A DNA stretch of 64,000 bases from Neoaquamicrobium sediminum (GTDB lineage: Bacteria; Pseudomonadota; Alphaproteobacteria; Rhizobiales; Rhizobiaceae): positions 1,054,001 through 1,118,000 of the forward strand of contig NZ_JABETK010000002.1 in assembly GCF_013240295.1 (NCBI RefSeq), given 5' to 3'. The stretch's first letter is position 1. Every line of letters begins with the position of its first letter. Under the pieces are notes generated by a model. The model was not told where the DNA came from, ran no database searches, and saw nothing but the letters and a program-made list of their open reading frames with translations. The position numbers were made by a program, and so were the translations under genes. Shown one piece after another: positions 61,561 to 64,000 of the stretch.

Positions 61561-62324
61561 CCGGCCTTTGCCAATGCGTTGGTGATCTGGTCCTTCACGG
61601 CATAGGCCGTCAGGTCCATGTGCAGCGGCGTCACGGAAATCTGGTCGGCCCGAAGTGCCGCGAGATCGGTGCCGTCCCGCACCTCGCCCGGCTCACGCCC
61701 GAAACGCAGCCAGAAATACGGAAAGCCGCGACCGTCCTTGCGCTCGTCGAGCCAGAGCCCGTGAACGAGCTTGCCCTGGCTCGTGACGGTCACGCCCTTC
61801 ACGTCGTCTGGCCCGCAATTGGGGAAATTCAGGTTGAGGAAGACGTTTTCGGGCAGAGACAGCCCCATCAGCTTCTTGAGCACCGCCGGCGCGTGATGCT
61901 CGGTCGTCTCCCACCGCACCGTCCGGCCTTCTTCCGTCACCGAATAGCCCTGGCTCAGCGCGATCGAGCGTATGCCGAGCAGCGTGCCCTCCATCGCGCC
62001 CGCGATCGTGCCGGAATAGGTGACGTCGTCGGCAACGTTGGAGCCGGAATTGACGCCCGACAGGATAAGGTCCGGCGGCTCCGGCATCAGCTTGCGCACG
62101 CCCATGATGACGCAGTCGGTCGGCGTGCCGCGCACCGCATAGTGCTTGTCGCGCACCTTGCGCATGCGCAGCGGCTCCGACAGCGACAGCGAATGTGCGA
62201 AGCCCGACTGGTCGGTCTCCGGCGCCACGACCCACACCTCGTCGGTGAACTGCCTTGCGATCCGCTCCAGCACCTGGAGCCCCTCGGCATGGATGCCGTC
62301 GTCATTCGTCAGAAGGATACGCAT
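61557..62324 (-). CDS. surE: 5'/3'-nucleotidase SurE
   Basis: Metal-dependent nucleotidase of stationary-phase survival, 255 residues from the ATG at 62324. Metal site residues are in [16 protein letters not shown] (DD) and [20 protein letters not shown]. Also [13 protein letters not shown]. Followed directly by pcm, with overlapping stop/start. Confidence 0.96.
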   Translation of the reverse strand: MRILLTNDDGIHAEGLQVLERIARQFTDEVWVVAPETDQSGFAHSLSLSEPLRMRKVRDKHYAVRGTPTDCVIMGVRKLMPEPPDLILSGVNSGSNVADDVTYSGTIAGAMEGTLLGIRSIALSQGYSVTEEGRTVRWETTEHHAPAVLKKLMGLSLPENVFLNLNFPNCGPDDVKGVTVTSQGKLVHGLWLDERKDGRGFPYFWLRFGREPGEVRDGTDLAALRADQISVTPLHMDLTAYAVKDQITNALAKAG

Positions 62325-62373
62325 CAGTGGTTCTCTGGTTGCTGATTCAACGAGGAAGGTCGAGCTCCTTCGC

Positions 62374-62524
62374 GCCCCCTCTGTCCTGCCGGACATCTCC
62401 CCCACACGGGGGAGATCGGCTGTCGCCGACGCTATCGCCAACCGCCCGCGCTTCGGGTGGAGCGTCGGCAGCTTTGAAAGCTGATCTCCCCCTTGTGGGG
62501 GATGTCCGGCAGGACAGAGGGGGC
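62374..62524. repeat. imperfect inverted repeat in the serS-surE gap
   Basis: Arms 62374-62417 and 62483-62524 are near reverse complements, sharing GCCCCCTCTGTCCTGCCGGA and a hairpin-forming CTCCCCC...GGGGGAG segment, with a 65-base centre that includes a second small inverted repeat (GCCGACGCT/AGCGTCGGC). It fills most of the 236 bases between the serS stop and surE start. It resembles short dispersed repeats of rhizobial genomes. Confidence 0.8.
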
Positions 62525-62560
62525 AACGTAGGGCGCGAACATTTCAGCCATATCCCGTTG

Positions 62561-63862
62561 TCAGGCAGCCTCGATCTTCTCGATGCCACCCATATAGGGC
62601 CGCAATGCTTCCGGAATGCTAATCGAGCCATCCTCGTTCTGGTAATTTTCCATGACGGCGATCAGCGCGCGACCGACCGCGACGCCCGAACCGTTGAGCG
62701 TGTGCACGAATGCAGCCCCCTTGCCCTCGGTGGGACGGTAGCGGGCGTTCATACGCCGCGCCTGGAAATCGCCGCAGACCGAACAGGACGAAATCTCGCG
62801 ATAGCTGTTCTGGCCGGGCAGCCACACCTCGATATCGTAGGTTTTCCGTGCGCCAAAACCCATGTCGCCGGTGCACAGCACCACGGTGCGGAACGGCAGG
62901 TCGAGGCGCTTCAACACCGTCTCGGCGCATTCCGTCATCCGCTCATGCTCGGCAATCGAGCTTTCCTGGTCCGTGATCGAGACCATCTCGACCTTGTAGA
63001 ACTGGTGCTGGCGCAGCATGCCGCGCGTATCGCGCCCCGCCGAGCCGGCCTCTGAACGGAAGCACGGCGTCAGCGCGGTATAGCGCAACGGCAGCTTGTC
63101 CGTCGCCACGATCTCCTCACGCACGAGGTTGGTCAGCGAAACCTCGGCGGTCGGGATGAGCCCGAGCCGGCCGTCGCCATGCTTTACGAAAAACAGGTCG
63201 TCCTCGAACTTCGGCAACTGGTTGGTGCCGAACAGCACCTCGTCGCGGACCAGCAGCGGCGGCTGCACCTCGGTGTAGCCATGCTCGGTCACGTGCAGGT
63301 CGAGCATGAACTGGCCGAGGGCGCGTTCCAGCCGCGCGAGCTGACCCGAAAGCACCGTGAAGCGCGATCCGGAAAGCTTTGCCGCGCGTTCGAAATCCAT
63401 CTGGCCGAGCGCCTCGCCGAGCTCGAAATGCTCCTTCGACGAGTTCGAGCGCTTCGGTTCGCCCACCCGGCGCACTTCGACATTGTCGGCCTCATCCTTG
63501 CCGACCGGCACGTCGTCGAGCGGCAGGTTGGGAATGACCGCGAGCGCGTCGGCGAGCGCCTTGTCGAGCTCGCGCTCGGTCGCCTCGCCCGACTGGATGA
63601 ATTCCTTGATCCCGGCGACTTCTGCCTTGAGTTCTTCGGCTCGCGCCGAGTCTCCCGCCCGCATCGCGTTGCCGATCTCCTTGGAGGCGGCATTGCGGCG
63701 TTCCTGCTTCTCCTGCAGCGCCACGAGATGCGCCCGCCGCGCCTCGTCCCTGGCGATCAGATCCTCGACCACCGATCGCGCGGCCTCGCCGGACTGCCCA
63801 CGCTTCTCCAGCGCCTGGGCAAGGGCCTGCGGGTTTTCGCGAATCCATCTGATGTCGAGCAT
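62561..63862 (-). CDS. serS: seryl-tRNA synthetase
   Basis: Class II synthetase charging tRNA-Ser (and tRNA-Sec where present). About 433 residues from the ATG at 63862. The N-terminal long coiled coil starts [20 protein letters not shown]. Core motifs are [40 protein letters not shown] (motif 2) and [20 protein letters not shown] (motif 3). Upstream of surE-pcm on the same strand. Confidence 0.97.
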   Translation of the reverse strand: MLDIRWIRENPQALAQALEKRGQSGEAARSVVEDLIARDEARRAHLVALQEKQERRNAASKEIGNAMRAGDSARAEELKAEVAGIKEFIQSGEATERELDKALADALAVIPNLPLDDVPVGKDEADNVEVRRVGEPKRSNSSKEHFELGEALGQMDFERAAKLSGSRFTVLSGQLARLERALGQFMLDLHVTEHGYTEVQPPLLVRDEVLFGTNQLPKFEDDLFFVKHGDGRLGLIPTAEVSLTNLVREEIVATDKLPLRYTALTPCFRSEAGSAGRDTRGMLRQHQFYKVEMVSITDQESSIAEHERMTECAETVLKRLDLPFRTVVLCTGDMGFGARKTYDIEVWLPGQNSYREISSCSVCGDFQARRMNARYRPTEGKGAAFVHTLNGSGVAVGRALIAVMENYQNEDGSISIPEALRPYMGGIEKIEAA

Positions 63863-63961
63863 GGTGTGGCAATGTCCTCGGTGAGCCATGAAAGGCGTCC
63901 GAGGGGGTAAACCGCAATGGATTCGAAGCAAGCGTCAAGCGGCGGGCAGCGCCCGCGCCGG

Positions 63962-64000
63962 TCACTCAGCCGGGTTCGGCTCGCCCGACTCGTCCTCGTT
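63962..64000 (-). CDS. 3' end of a gene, possibly tatC
   Basis: The last 39 bases read in one minus-strand frame as the acidic tail NEDESGEPNPAE followed by TGA. In rhizobia tatABC often lies directly upstream of serS, and TatC proteins there end in a similar acidic tail. Twelve residues are too few for a firm call. Confidence 0.35.
   Translation of the reverse strand, partial: NEDESGEPNPAE

Overview
The window is about 64 kb of GC-rich chromosome from an alphaproteobacterium, most likely of the order Hyphomicrobiales (Rhizobiales; Phyllobacteriaceae/Mesorhizobium-like). The grounds are the fused SecDF, the order serS-surE-pcm-nlpD-yajC-secDF, a DUF1127 gene followed by CCUCCUCCC-loop small RNA hairpins, DUF2336 and YegP-like proteins, class I PhaC, a PQQ glucose dehydrogenase and glutathione-dependent formaldehyde oxidation. 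It reads as core chromosome. I see no phage, integrase, insertion sequence, CRISPR array or conjugation gene.

Layout. 1-2.7 kb: dnaE, cut by the window edge. 2.9-11.4 kb: a YbaY/META envelope protein, the formaldehyde pair frmA and fghA, and between them a DUF1353 protein, a lipoprotein, a YaiI-like protein and a complete ABC importer; then an HTH regulator. 11.4-16 kb: a tandem glycine riboswitch driving gcvT-gcvH-gcvP. 16-27.6 kb: a PhnB-like protein, parE, a BLUF photosensor, PepSY and DUF2946 membrane proteins, DUF2336, a MaoC/CitE-like pair, an ionotropic-glutamate-receptor-like channel, a flavoprotein pair and an exported three-module protein. 27.6-33.4 kb: thrS, a YegP-like protein, yidD, a NifU-like scaffold, folE, hisI and a patatin. 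33.4-42.9 kb: recJ, glpX, DUF2306 with a divergent membrane LytTR regulator, hom, an aminotransferase, a lipoprotein and phaC. 43-49.4 kb: tig, tRNA-Leu(UAG), a two-gene membrane operon, DUF1127 plus a three-hairpin anti-Shine-Dalgarno sRNA, trmFO and a VOC protein. 49.7-64 kb: gcd, a fatty acid hydroxylase operon, homologues of two mitochondrial complex I assembly factors next to secDF-yajC, then DUF815, an NlpD-like protein, pcm, surE, serS and probably the end of tatC.

A pervasive feature is apparent single-base frameshifts in otherwise well conserved genes: a YbaY/META gene, DUF1353, yaiI, an ABC permease, gcvP, parE (twice), a citE-like gene, recJ, an aminotransferase, phaC, trmFO and a phytoene-synthase-like gene. 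Most are one missing base in a short homopolymer, four of them a run that should be six G/C but reads five. Several of these genes should be essential, so sequencing or consensus error is more likely than true decay. I annotate them as single CDSs spanning both frames and state where the shift falls.

Functional links: frmA/fghA and the glycine cleavage system together handle one-carbon units; hom belongs to threonine/methionine synthesis; glpX and phaC reflect gluconeogenesis and carbon storage; secDF-yajC, yidD, tig and tatC (if correctly called) cover protein export and folding. The most interesting items are the DUF1127/sRNA locus, the receptor-channel protein, the NDUFAF3/NDUFAF6-like pair, the BLUF sensor and an acidic insert in the glucose dehydrogenase.
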